The position numbers and the translations under genes were made by a program. The notes beneath the pieces are model-generated. The model had not been told where the DNA came from. It saw only the letters and a list, made by a program, of their open reading frames with translations, and did no database searches. This document shows, piece by piece, positions 53,820-64,000 of a stretch of DNA of 64,000 nt. The DNA comes from Effrenium voratum (taxonomy: Eukaryota > Sar > Dinophyceae > Suessiales > Symbiodiniaceae). Location: contig CAUJNA010001227.1 in assembly GCA_963377175.1 (NCBI GenBank), positions 7,501 through 71,500 on the forward strand, in the 5' to 3' direction. Position 1 is the stretch's first letter, and each line of letters begins with the position of its first letter.

Positions 53820-54591
53820 GCTTAAGGGCCCTTTCGCTTTCCCTTTGGTTTCCTTGTTGTTTCCCTTTGGTTCGACTTTCAGTTGCTTTTGCTTGCTTTT
53901 CGTCCCCTTTTTCTTTTTCTTCTTCTTCTTTCAACCTTACTTTCAACCCCGCGCGCGCCCCCTTTAATCAACCTTGCAAATTACACAATAGGGGGGAATT
54001 TCCTCACAGTGAAGGATTTCCTCTAAAATGGGCCACCACCTTTGAATCGGGGGTTGATTGATCCAGGCTAAAGGTGTGGGGTTGGCGGTTGGAATCTTGA
54101 TCAACTTTTCTTTTGGGACATATTCTTGCACAAAGTGAACTGTCTCGACATTAAAGATACATGCCGAAATCTGGTCATCCAGTATGTTTGAGCTGTCCGA
54201 TGAGACTGGGATCTATCGCGGGTCTTTGGACCAGGACACACCTTCTTTCCATTGGTAAATATTTATACATGTGTGACGCATGCGTTGAACAGCTGCCCTC
54301 TCCAGAACATGCAATGAGTCGCCCCCCAGTGGAAACAGCCATTTGCGCGTTGGTTGAGCCTGGACCCGAAACCAAGAAACAGCCACATTGAATTCACCAA
54401 AAGTGACGCAGTTTTTTGGTGGAACAGCCTCTGATGGTTTCAAAGAAAGAAAAAAAACAGAAGTCAACAAAAAACAGAAGTCAAGCCTGAGGTCAAACAA
54501 CCTGATGCCCCAGCCTCAGGCCTTCTTGGGTTCCAACGCCCATCGCTTTACGGGATCCCAACGGTTTTCCGGGTTCCGGTTGGTTGTGGAG
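53820..54591. other. Intron 7
   Basis: GC-AG intron bounded by AGGCTT on both sides (53818 and 54590). No gene. Confidence 0.6.
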
Positions 54592-54659
54592 GCTTCAGCT
54601 CCTCGGCGGCCATCTTTGAGCCGGTGGACGGCCTGGGGAACCAGCTGGACGCCAAGAAG
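54592..54659 (+). CDS. Host GTPase exon 8 (G5 region)
   Basis: Encodes GFSSSAAIFEPVDGLGNQL then DAKK. PVDGLGNQL stands where P-x-S-G-L-x-G-x-N-L (G5 region) is found in the family. Donor is AAG|GC. Confidence 0.75.
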
Positions 54660-55439
54660 GCCCGCCCTTATCGGGTTTGGTGGGAAGCTGCCGGGGGTTG
54701 AGGTTTGATTCCAGTATTCATAGGTATTCACAGGTTTTCAAAAGTGATGATTCCCCACTGAACCCAGAGACACTTTTTTTGTTTTTGTAAATCAGGGGTT
54801 TATTCAACCGGGGTCAACAACATTATTCAGAGGCTTTCATCCGTCCCAACTGGCGCAGTTTCTTGCCCATTCAGCAGCCATGCTGTTTGGTTGAATAATG
54901 CTGACCCCATATTCATCACCCCCTGCTGATTCATAGGGGGTGCTTCTGGGTTTAGTGGGGAGTCATCACTGTTGGAGGAAAGCACCCCCAGAGAAATAAG
55001 GAGAGGTTTATGAATCCGGGGTCGACATTGTTCAGAGGGTTGCATCCATTCCATCTGGGGCAGTTTCTTGCGCATCTAGCATGCTATTTGGTTGGAGTAC
55101 TTGACCTGCAAACAGTTATATAACGCTTTTGCGAAGGGGGGGGGGGGGGGGGTTGGCCACCAAGGGAGGGAAAACCAGAAAAGGTATCACAGAAAGGCTC
55201 CCCATTTTCCCTCAAGACTTCAGGACTGTTAAAAGCCATGACTTTTGACGAAGTGACACTTTTTCCAAACTAACTTATGAGCATGTGAATTTCCAATTGA
55301 ATCCCAAACTCTCCTTGTATGCAATATGTTTATCCACAGTTACCCTCCACCCGGATCAAATGTTGGTATATATATATATATAAGACCAGGGTCCCTTGGG
55401 GGGGTACCACATGTATATATATATATATATATATGTATG

Positions 55440-55470
<31 letters not shown>

Positions 55471-55494
55471 ACACCCATTTGGGGGAATGCTCAG
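54660..55494. other. Intron 8
   Basis: GC-AG intron with a G-run at 55137-55152, a near-repeat of about 100 bp (54830-54990 against 55010-55085) and (TA)n tracts at 55366-55382 and 55412-55460. No gene. Confidence 0.6.
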
Positions 55495-55583
55495 GCGCCC
55501 TGGCACGGATCTCCCGGCGGCCTCTTGCGGCGTTTGGAGGAGGCCGCCAAGGAGGCGGTGCCCAGGCGCTCCGGGGCCGTGCC
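55495..55583 (+). CDS. Host GTPase exon 9 (end of G domain)
   Basis: Encodes APWHGSPGGLLRRLEEAAKE, then AVPRRSGAVP. It matches the P-W-[YF]-x-G-x-x-L-L-x-x-L segment that ends the G domain. The donor is probably CC|GTGAGT. Confidence 0.85.
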
Positions 55584-56799
55584 GTGAGTTGCGGATGGGC
55601 AAAGCGAAAGAAGTGGCGGTGGTCAAAAAAATGGTTAACCCCAAAATGGCTTGCCCTGGCAAATCAAAACATGGAAAACCTGCGTTTCCTGTTGGTTTCA
55701 TTTTGACCCATACCCAAGTGTGGACCCTGGAGTCTTGGGTTGCCTAGGCGAAAGAATCTCGCTGGAGTTTTTGTTGTTTGCTCCTTCAGTGAGTTGGCAA
55801 AGCATGGTATTTCAAAGCAACAAGCTTGCTGGTTTGCGAAGGAGACCTACATGAGCTAGTTTTTATTTGGCGGGAGGAGCGCTCAATTTGCCGCGTTCCT
55901 ACCCTTCACCTTGGGCGAATGGGATGGTTGTCAAACCTGTCAGAAGGAAGCCACTCACATCGTGACAATACCCATGGCAGGAGAACCACACTTGCTTAAA
56001 AGGCTTCCAACCACTTCCAGGGTCTTGCTGTTGGTGTTTTCTAGGATGGGGACCCGCACTTCCCTTGCTCTACCCAGAAGGAATTCGAGAGACCCTTTCT
56101 CGGTGCCTCTCTGTCAAGCCAGCCGCCTGCTGATGTGGACCCATTTGCTTCGGTTGGGTTTCCCTTGTTGGCCGCGTGTGTACTAGACAGGCAGTTCAAG
56201 TTGGAATGTGGCTGTCCTGAGTACTCAACCAACATTTAAATATCATGATGGGACAAGAATGTATGTACTCTGAGGCTCTCTGTAGATACTTAGCCCTTTG
56301 TATCAAGCCAATCTGCCCTGGCAAATGGCTGTTTGGCACATGGCAGATGGTATGTGGTGGGCGCCACCCCTCCCCAGCAACTCTCCGCATGGGTCGCCCA
56401 AGGGACCTCTGGTCTGGCAGGTTTGGGCCCGTGCATTTGGCGGCCTTTTTGACCTTTCGCCACTATTTTCACCCACTCCGATATTTACTGGTAGGGCTTA
56501 CTCACACAGCAGGTATCCCTTATTTGGTTCTCATTTGGGGTTTACCCCTCAGGTGATCATATTCGGGGTCTGGTGAATCTCCGAACCCGCCATACACTTA
56601 CAATCCCCAAAACAACTGCCCACCTACAAGTCAGTCATCCAGGATGAATTTTGGGGTATGCAGTGTGCATGGCCCATGCACCCATTCATGGCCGCTCACA
56701 AGAAAGGCATGTCCATTCGGTGAATGTAGGCAACCTCCGCTGCTCCGGTGCTTCCGGTGCTTCCGGTGCTTCCCTTCCCGGATTCCCAGCAGCTCGCAG
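55584..56799. other. Intron 9
   Basis: No gene. A triplicated GGTGCTTCC unit precedes the acceptor (56748-56771). Confidence 0.55.
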
Positions 56800-56882
56800 G
56801 CCCGGGGACCTCCAGGTCTTGCTCTTCGAGAGCCAGGCCAGCACCAAAGGTGTCGGCCGCGTGCGTGGGCGCGTGGAGCAAG
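56800..56882 (+). CDS. Host GTPase exon 10 (domain II)
   Basis: Encodes PGDLQVLLFESQASTKG, then VGRVRGRVEQ. It aligns with the domain II hallmark G-x-V-x-x-G-R-[VIL]-E-x-G. Donor is CAAG|GC; the Gly of the motif is completed by exon 11. Confidence 0.85.
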
Positions 56883-58052
56883 GCGAGGGCCGAAGGGCTG
56901 ACCGGGTTGGGGGCTGGGTTGGCTGGGCAGGGCTCCAGTTTGTGGGATGGGAGCTGAGTGATCCATATTGCTCAACTTTCGAGAAGGGATGGATAGGTTT
57001 TACTCATTTTCCTGGTCCCTTGTTTGGCACCAAGGACATGCCCCCTTGAAATGTGCCCCCAGATGGCGGTGAATCCAACACCCTCCGTATAGGGGCTATG
57101 TGGCCTCTTGCTATCCGCAACTATCACAAACGACACAGAGGTGCAGCATTCTTGCCTTATGGGCAATGGTAGTCGTTTTGGCAATTTTGGGTTTGGTAGG
57201 TGGTATATCCTAGTATTCATAGTTCTGCACTCATCCCAACGGCAGGCGTTTTGGTATGTTTGGGTTCAATGACATGTGTGATGGACAAACAAATGCTTTG
57301 ATTCAAACGGGCCAGCCTTCGGACCCAGAAAGCGTCATCAACCCCATCGGATCGGGATCATCTCAGGGTGCGACTGTCCGAGTTTGGACCATTGGACTCA
57401 AGGCTGGTCCATCCGTTGGCATTTTTGGGGAGGTGAGAGAGAGAGGGTGACTCAGAGTGAGAGAGCTCCCGGGCAGCATTTGGGGAGTGTGAGCATGTGT
57501 GAGCTGTTTCTCTGACACGGGAGAATTGAGAGGTTCTGAGTATACAGTCATTTTCTTCTGGCAGGGATTGCCAGAGTGTATACTGTATCTGTGTGTGTGG
57601 CTGTATGGCATTGACCGGATACTTGGCATGTTTCCTTGGCTCAGTTGTGTCATAGGCACCCATTTTTGGGCAGTTCTCTGTCTTCAGGGATCCTTGGTTT
57701 CAGTTTCAGACAATTGCCCGAAACGCCCCATGTTAAACATGAACTTCGGTGTGACCTTTAGCCTTCAAAGGTTTGCTTGACAATGAAGGTTTTTCTCACT
57801 GACCAACAAAGCTTTAGCCTAGTTTCAATCCTCCTGTTCGTTGTTTGAGGTTGGTTAGCCCTCCGGCAACATCACAGTGGTGATGGGGGGCAAACGTTTC
57901 ACTTTTTGCAGTGTGGTCAGTTAGACCACCCCAGGAAGGACTCTACTGATTTGAACGGAAGCCAAATCCACCATTTACAGGTCCCTCTGCTTATTTTCTG
58001 GGGAGACCAAAAGCGAATCCCCACGGGGGGCCCCTGCCAATGGGGGCGCCAG
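56883..58052. other. Intron 10
   Basis: GC-AG intron, no gene. A (GA)n run lies at about 57430-57465. Confidence 0.55.
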
Positions 58053-58159
58053 GTGTGCTGCAGAAGGGCCAGCGCCTGGTCTTGGCCCCCGGCGGCGCCG
58101 GCTGCGCCGTGGAGGCTTTGCACACCGGGGCCTTGCGCAACGCGCTGCCGCTGGAGGAG
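58053..58159 (+). CDS. Host GTPase exon 11 (domain II)
   Basis: Encodes VLQKGQRLVLAPGGAGCAVE, then ALHTGALRNALPLEE. It matches G-x-L-x-x-G-x-x-[VL]-x-x-x-P and the S-[VI]-x-x-H segment of domain II. The end is either 58159 or 58162, with a GA donor. Confidence 0.85.
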
Positions 58160-58316
58160 GAGACTGGGTGCCGGGGCGGGCTCCCAGGGCTCCCAGGGCT
58201 CCCTACTTTGAATTTTTCTTAAGATCACCTTTTGGGGCCGTGAGAACAGGTCCCCCAAAGTCTACATGGCGTTTTGTGCCATTTCATTCTCCTGCTGTGA
58301 TTTCCCCACTTGCCAG

Positions 58317-58383
58317 GCGAAATCTGGGCAGTGCGTGGACATCCAGCTCTCTGGCGCCCTGCCGGAGTGGCCCAACCAGGGAG
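58317..58383 (+). CDS. Host GTPase exon 12 (end of domain II)
   Basis: Encodes AKSGQCVDIQLSGALPEWPN, equivalent to A-G-D-x-V-x-[IL]-x-L at the end of domain II. I chose the GC donor at 58384 to keep phase with exon 13; a later donor at about 58416 is also possible. Confidence 0.7.
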
Positions 58384-58523
58384 GCCAGTTGGGGGTGGCA
58401 TGGAGAGGCGCCGAGGGGGGCGCTTACCTGGCTCAGCCCCATCCAAGACTCACTGTACAAGTTTGTTATATTGTTTGCCTCTCTGCTTTTGCTTTGTGTT
58501 GGCTTGTCTTGTTGTTGGTTTGT

Positions 58524-58649
58524 CTTCCTTCCTTCCTTCCTTCCTTCCTTCCTTCCTTCCTTCCTTCCTTCCTTCCTTCCTTCCTTCCTTCCTTCCTTCC
58601 TTCCTTCCTTCCTTCCTTCCTTCCTTCCTTCCTTCCTTCCTTCCTTCCC
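58524..58649. repeat. (TTCC)n
   Basis: About 31 near-perfect TTCC units. Confidence 0.95.
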
Positions 58650-58661
58650 TTGTTTGCGTGT

Positions 58662-58751
58662 TTGTTTGTTTGTTTGTTTGTTTGTTTGTTTGTTTGCTTG
58701 CTTGTTTGTTTGTTTGTTTGCTTGCTTGTTTGTTTGTTTGTTTGTTTATTT
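58662..58751. repeat. (TTTG)n with TTGC variants
   Basis: TTTG units interrupted by single TTGC units, grading into the next block. Confidence 0.9.
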
Positions 58752-58811
58752 GTTGTTGGTTTGTTTGGTTTGTGTTTGTGTTGGTTTTGTTTTGTGTTTG
58801 TGTTTGCTGCT

Positions 58812-59157
<346 letters not shown>

Positions 59158-59378
59158 GGCTTGTGCTTGTGCTTGTGCTTGTGCTTGTGCTTGGGCTTGG
59201 GCTTGGGCTTGTGCTTGTGCTTGTGCTTGTGCTTGGGCTTGTGCTTGTGCTTGTGCTTGTGCTTTGTGCTTGCGCTTGTGCTTGTGCTTTGTGCTTGTGC
59301 TTTGTGTTTGTGCTTTGTGCTTGTGCTTGTGCTTGTGCTTGTGCTTGTGCTTGCGCTTGCGCTTGCGCTTGCGCTTGC
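59158..59378. repeat. (GCTTGT/GCTTGG/GCTTGC)n hexamers
   Basis: Hexamer array clearly derived from the adjacent TTGC array by two-base variation. Confidence 0.9.
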
Positions 59379-59407
59379 TTGTTTGTTTGTTTGTTTGTTT
59401 GTTTGTT

Positions 59408-59509
<102 letters not shown>

Positions 59510-60159
59510 GGCTTTCCGTGGAGTTTCAACCAAAAGCATTCATGGCTCTAAACACTCGCCAGATGGAAGAAGTGCTGCGCGTCTTCAGATCGTTGGTGCC
59601 ATCGGGCAAAATCGGTTGAAGCAACCAGACGATGGCCTCCTTTCAAAGGGCAGATTTATGAGGATGTTTGTTGGAGGGGAGGTCTCACCGAGACTGTTTG
59701 AGCATGTCTCTAGATCGATCATGGTGAGCGTGCACAGCTTTCCGATGATGAAGGTCGCTTTATCGATCCTTGACTTATGCCGGTGCAGTTTTGGAATTCA
59801 GACAGAGAAGGCCAATTTCGCATGAATCAAACAATATCTGCCTGTGATACGAAGGGTCCCGCAAAGCTCATCAATTTGGTTGTGTCCTTCCAGGGTATCC
59901 CTTTGACGTTTATAAGGGGAATCCAAAGGGAAGCCAACCAGGGTTTCAAAAGATGAATGATTTCTTCCAAGGCAGACTTCAGCCTAGGCTTTATTTTCTA
60001 TATTTCTATATTCTATATGTCAAGGTAGACCTAAACCCAGTCTTTTTGTTGGAAGGAACCGCTTCTGGGTTTGAGTCTACCTTGCCGGTCAAGAAATCAA
60101 ACCCATTTTCAGGCATTTCTGCGCTCCCCAAAAGTTGGCAAATCCGTTTTCCTCATCAG

Positions 60160-60218
60160 GCGCGTCGGTGGCCTCGTGGTGTGGTGCCGTGCTCTCCAGC
60201 GTGGACCGACCCGTGCAG
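60160..60218 (+). CDS. Host GTPase exon 13
   Basis: In phase with exon 14 it encodes ASVASWCGAVLSSVDRPVQ. GAVLSSVDRPVQ aligns with R-G-x-V-L-x-x-x-x-x-P at the domain II/III junction. Donor is CAG|GC. Another frame (PRGVVPCSPAW) also looks family-like but does not splice in phase. Confidence 0.7.
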
Positions 60219-60431
60219 GCTGGCGATGAAGCGACCAGGGGGAGAATACTTGGAACGGGGGTTGGGCACTATGAAACCGAATTGCCTTAGGAAGCTCCGC
60301 AAAAAGTCTCGCGTGCAAACTCTCGCCTCATGACTCCGCAACCTACTCAACCTACTCTGAAGATGACCCATACAACCCATGGAGCCGCCCGGTCCTGGCC
60401 GGTCTGACTGTCGCCTCGTTTCGTGCGCCAG

Positions 60432-60512
60432 GTGAGCCAGCGCCTTAAGGCCTCGCTGGAGATCTTGGAGCTGCCCAGGCCCTTGACCGCTGGCTTCCGG
60501 GCGGTGCTCCAT
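60432..60512 (+). CDS. Host GTPase exon 14 (domain III)
   Basis: Encodes VSQRLKASLEILELPRPLTA, then GFRAVLH. It matches F-x-A-x-[VI]-x-[VI]-L-x-x-x-x-P-[IL]-x-x-G-[YF]-x-x-V-L-H of domain III. Donor CAT|GC; with exon 15 the peptide is VLHVHAATVEV, in frame. Confidence 0.88.
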
Positions 60513-61021
60513 GCCCCTCGGAGCAAAACGCGGTGTTTTTTTGTCCTAGAAATCAGTCAAATGTGATTGGGTACATAGGGGTGAATTTGTAGAACATGTC
60601 TTTCGAATTTGTGGAACTGGGGCTGTTTCCTTCTGGTTCCTCCTCAAATGCCAACCAGAAGAGAAGTTGGTTTCTTAAAGGATACAGTTGGGCTGGTGGA
60701 AAAATGAGGATCCGAATCCTAGTAAAGCAGGTCGTTTTTGAATGTGTCTTTTGAGGACGTCTGGTGTCTGGAACAACGTGTGCAGTCAATTTGAAGCGAA
60801 ATCAGAAGGAATACCAGTTGTAGTGGTCCCCTTTGGGAAAACCCTGCTCCCAAGGGTTTTTTGCGGTCCGCGGATCAACCCTCTGCAGGGATCGGTGGCT
60901 GAGGACTTTTCGTTTCTGTGCGCGCTACCCTCTGTGGGGATTGTGCCTGTCGAATCGCTCCCAATTTTGACACCTACCCATGTCAAAGGTCCATGAGTGC
61001 GATTTGCGCAGCCAGTCCAAG
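60513..61021. other. Intron 14
   Basis: About 510 bp, no gene or notable repeat. Confidence 0.55.
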
Positions 61022-61078
61022 GTGCATGCTGCGACAGTGGAGGTGGAGGTGGAGAAGATCATCGAGCCTCAGTTGTCC
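61022..61078 (+). CDS. Host GTPase exon 15 (domain III)
   Basis: Encodes VHAATVEVEVEKIIEPQLS, the H-x-H-T-A-like strand of domain III. The end is uncertain (61066-61078); a GA donor at 61079 keeps phase with exon 16. Confidence 0.75.
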
Positions 61079-62478
61079 GAAAAGAGAGTCCCCCGCGCCA
61101 CTTTGAAACCTTAAAAAGGTTGGTTGGTTTCCTTTGCTCATCCTTCAAAATCCTATCCAAATTGGGTCCACCATTTTGAGGCCCTCCAGACCAAAACCCT
61201 GGCCACTTCGTGCAAGACCCATATCAACCACAACTGTGTTGGTGGAACCCCAAACTCAATGGGTTTTGGGCACGGCTCAAACAAGGAGAGATATTAGAGC
61301 CCCACCCACCCAAAAGGTTCCCAGCAGCCCTTGCAAGAGCCCCTTTCTTCTGAGGTTCCTTGGGAACTTTCCTGGATGGGCGTCTTTGGCTTTCCAGAAG
61401 AAATATTTATTTACGTCCCCAACCCATTGGCGGGTGCATTCAATGGCCCACATGTTTTTTTGCACTTGGGGAGATTTGTTGACGATTCCAGACCCTCTCC
61501 AAAACCCCTTGTTTTTACACATAGCGTTCTTAAACCACGGCATCTTTTTGGGGACCCTTTTGTGGTCACCGGAGTGCAAACATCAAACCTGGATCCCGTT
61601 CTGACAAGACGCTGCGTCTCAACCAGAGACGAAAAATTGGGGCAGCTCAATTCTGGTTTGAGTGGCGGTCAGTCTTCAATTTACATTTCAAGTTAAGATC
61701 CCCAAGCCAGCAATGCAGGCAAGGACTTTCAGTTGCTTGAAGGCGACGTGTTCATTTTGCTCAGGTTGCTTTAAAGGGAACGAGTCATGACTGCTAAATG
61801 GGTGTCCTTGTTGGGGTTCTTTTTGTTTTGGGTTGTTTCGAAAGGGAAGCCCATTTTGGTGGGTCCACAAAGCGCCCTGCCATAGAAGTAGATGATTGGA
61901 TGCGGTGTGATTTGTTTGGCGGGTGATATTGCGGCAGCGGCGCTGGAGGAGAAGAATCACTCGAATCGCAAGTTCCAACGGATCCATTGCAAAAAGCACT
62001 TGCATGGAAAACCGAGGAATCCAGCCTCGTTCCCTTTAGGAGGAAATGGGAAATGAACTGAAGAGTTGGCTTTTTAGCACCCAGTATTCTTCTCAATTGC
62101 CCAGTGAGTTTCCCTGAGCAGTAAAGTTCCTGCCAACTTTTGGTTGTTGGCTGATGTAAAAGGCGAAGTTGAACAAATGCGCGGAAGCTGCCGTGCAACG
62201 TCCCTGCTTCTCAAGAGCGCATGTTAAGCAAACAAATGGGGGGGTGAGTTGCATTGCGGCCCGGGTGTTTGGTTCCTTCAAACTCTTGTGAAAAGAGTTT
62301 ATGATTCTCAATAAATTCCGAGAATCACTCCTCTGCCTTTTTCCAAACCCGTTTCGGGTGTCTATTTTGTTGAAGATACCCTTTTCGGCGATGAAAACAA
62401 AGGGACACCACTCATTAGGGTTCCCCCATGTAAGGACAAATCCGTTCTTTGCCTGGACCCCCGACCGTTTCGCTTTAG
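61079..62478. other. Intron 15
   Basis: About 1.4 kb, no gene recognised on either strand. Confidence 0.55.
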
Positions 62479-62532
62479 GATGCCTTCGACTGGGCCACGG
62501 GGGTGACGACGGAGAAGCCGAAGATGGTGAAG
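62479..62532 (+). CDS. Host GTPase exon 16 (domain III)
   Basis: Encodes DAFDWATGVTTEKPKMVK, aligning with x-D-x-x-T-G-x-x-x-x-x-P-K-x-[VL]-x of domain III. Donor AAG|GC, acceptor of exon 17 cag|GC. Confidence 0.8.
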
Positions 62533-63445
62533 GCGGAAGTTGCTGGCGGCATGTTGACCTGATCCCTCCGAAGTTCGTTTTCAGTCGGCCGGTTGCTTTT
62601 TGTCGTTTCTCCCGAATTTATGAATCCTAGAGTTGTTTCAAAATGGGCATGCCTTATTTTGAGGCTATCCCTTTGGTTTTTTCTAAGGCAGGGGGGTTTC
62701 CCTAGTTTGAGATGAGCCCAAATTGAGGTTGTACTTTAAGATTCACCCACTATGGTTGCCAGGACCAAAAATACATTATTGGGGGGCAAAAGCTGAGGTG
62801 CACTCCCATCCAAAGGATTGGTTTCAGTGCTGTTGCCTTTCTGATTGCATCCCAAAAGGGTATAACTGGTGGTTTCGACAGCCAAGAGTGGCTTTCGTAG
62901 CGGCTGCCGTTGCCGTGTCCTCGAGGTTACAATTGATTTGGACAGCCGAGTGGTTGAGGGGATTGCGCCGCACTGCAAATTAACGTGGAACCCCCAGAAA
63001 GGTCCTAAAAGGAGTTTCCTCTACATATCAGGGCTTTTGGGTCATTCTGCAGGGTGATCCTATTTTACCAGCCACCTGCCCATTGCTAAATTGGCAGGCC
63101 TCAACTGTGCAAAGGTGGCTGACAGGTTGGTTTTGGCTCACACACCCCAATTGCAGCTCAACGTGAAGCATCCAGACAACCGCAGATGTTATGTCCATTT
63201 CTACGAAAAGGGGCACTGTACCTCCAATTTTGAGCCACACCCAAGTGGTCTCCGGCAAGGAAACTAGAAGGACCCCCCACTCCGCACATCCACTTGTTTG
63301 GGTGTATACTCTCAACCCCTGCCTAAAACGGGTGTTTTTGTTTAAACCCTTCTGAATGCGCCGTTTCTTTTTTCCCTTCCCAGACGTGCCATGAAGCAAT
63401 TTGCGCCTGGCGTCGGAAGGCGGTCCGTCGGGAGCCAAAAGTCAG
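62533..63445. other. Intron 16
   Basis: About 910 bp, GC-AG, no gene or notable repeat. Confidence 0.55.
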
Positions 63446-63549
63446 GCCGGGCAGCGCCTCACGGTGACCTTGCACCTCTCCAGGGAGGCGGTGGTTGCGG
63501 GGGCTGCGCTCGAAGAGTTGGGCGGAGAGCGAATCCTGTTTGCAAAAAG
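63446..63549 (+). CDS. Host GTPase exon 17 (domain III)
   Basis: Encodes AGQRLTVTLHLSREAVVAGA, then ALEELGGERILFAKR. The first part follows KPKMVK of exon 16 as A-G-x-x-x-x-V-x-[LM]; the second stands where F-x-x-x-G-R-F-x-[LV]-R is expected. The end (GA donor at 63550) is inferred because the frame stops nine bases later. Confidence 0.75.
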
Positions 63550-64000
63550 GACGCCCTGAAGAGGTTTTTGTCTTTTTTGGGAGGGGAGAGGCAGGGAGGT
63601 ATGAAACTTTGGGGGGGGGGGGGAAGGGACTGCTAACGTTGCACGCCTAGTGTTGGAAACTATGTGTCATCTTTTGCTCTGATGGATTCTGAAAGCCAAA
63701 GAGGACGTTTCGGGTGAACGGAGCGATGCCGCTCTTGACGAAGGTGCCGAAGTGGGTGCTTCTCCTCTCGCCAAAGTGGGGATCCTTCGATCGGGTGAGT
63801 TTTCGTTTGGTTCCCTTTGATCGATGCCAAAAGGCAGCGCATTTCAGTTTAGCAAGGTGAACTATCATTGGTTGAATCAGGTCTCGAGAAGAAATCTTCC
63901 GGGTCTCGAGTACAACAAACTGAGAACAAGAGAGAACTCCAACATGATCCAACAAGCAAGCCCTGCTTCCGGTTGGTCTAGAGACTTGAGAAGACCATAT
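63550..64000. other. Downstream intron or flank
   Basis: G-run at 63611-63622. I did not recognise the expected last strand of domain III (T-[VI]-A-x-G), so the final exon probably lies beyond 64000. Confidence 0.5.

Noticed and set aside
60160..60218. Alternative frame PRGVVPCSPAW of exon 13 as the coding frame
   Set aside because: It also resembles the family (RGxVxCSP), but only the other frame splices in phase into exon 14 and gives the aligned VLSSVDRPVQVSQRLKA segment.

Overview
The window looks like nuclear DNA of a dinoflagellate. It has three interleaved layers: one long host gene cut into many tiny exons, a complete AT-rich Maverick/Polinton-type virus inserted in one intron, and a giant, nearly intact Ty1/copia LTR retrotransposon inserted in another. 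The dinoflagellate call rests on GC-, GA- and GT-AG introns with the same AG|G repeated at both ends, a copia element whose Gag carries CCCH zinc fingers, and very large simple-repeat blocks inside introns. No ribosomal RNA, tRNA or CRISPR was seen.

Host gene (about 2,985-63,550, + strand): at least 17 short exons (about 45-130 bp) encode an HBS1/eRF3/eEF1A-family translational GTPase. Successive exons carry the P-loop (split between exons 1 and 2), the DxPG motif, the ADxALL strand, a divergent G4 motif (TKME in place of NKxD), domain II and domain III, in the order expected of the family. Reading frame is kept across most junctions. The C-terminal end probably lies beyond the window.

Maverick (3,697-25,521, about 21.8 kb, strongly AT-rich): terminal inverted repeats of about 450 bp enclose about 24 genes. 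On the minus strand from the left are two Cys-rich proteins, a protein-primed family B DNA polymerase (broken by three homopolymer frameshifts), a retroviral-type integrase, a zinc-finger protein, four unknown proteins and a minor capsid protein. On the plus strand are a lipase-like hydrolase, the double-jelly-roll major capsid protein and a long fibre with an S74 self-cleaving chaperone. A packaging ATPase and many small proteins follow. Two upstream motifs divide the genes: a TTAAAG box about 30 nt before polB and the terminal genes, and a TCTA box 9-18 nt before capsid, fibre and other genes. This suggests early and late transcription, as in virophage-like elements driven by giant viruses. 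A folded-RNA candidate lies at 22,483-22,620.

Copia element (27,616-51,541, 23.9 kb): 380-bp LTRs differ at only two positions and are bounded by a CATAC target duplication, so the insertion is recent. Gag has a coiled coil, Cys-rich clusters and CCCH fingers. Pol has protease, integrase, a C5-methyltransferase-like domain, a complete dUTPase, reverse transcriptase and RNase H. An extra region of about 9 kb encodes a third polyprotein of unknown function. The sense strand carries about 70 short hairpins with an invariant C-G[A/T]TA-G centre and variable self-complementary arms. I know of no description of this; dispersed RNA packaging or localisation signals are one explanation.

The rest is intron sequence with simple repeats, the largest at 58.5-59.5 kb. 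Most frameshifts in both mobile elements are one-base length changes in homopolymers, so several may be sequencing errors rather than decay.
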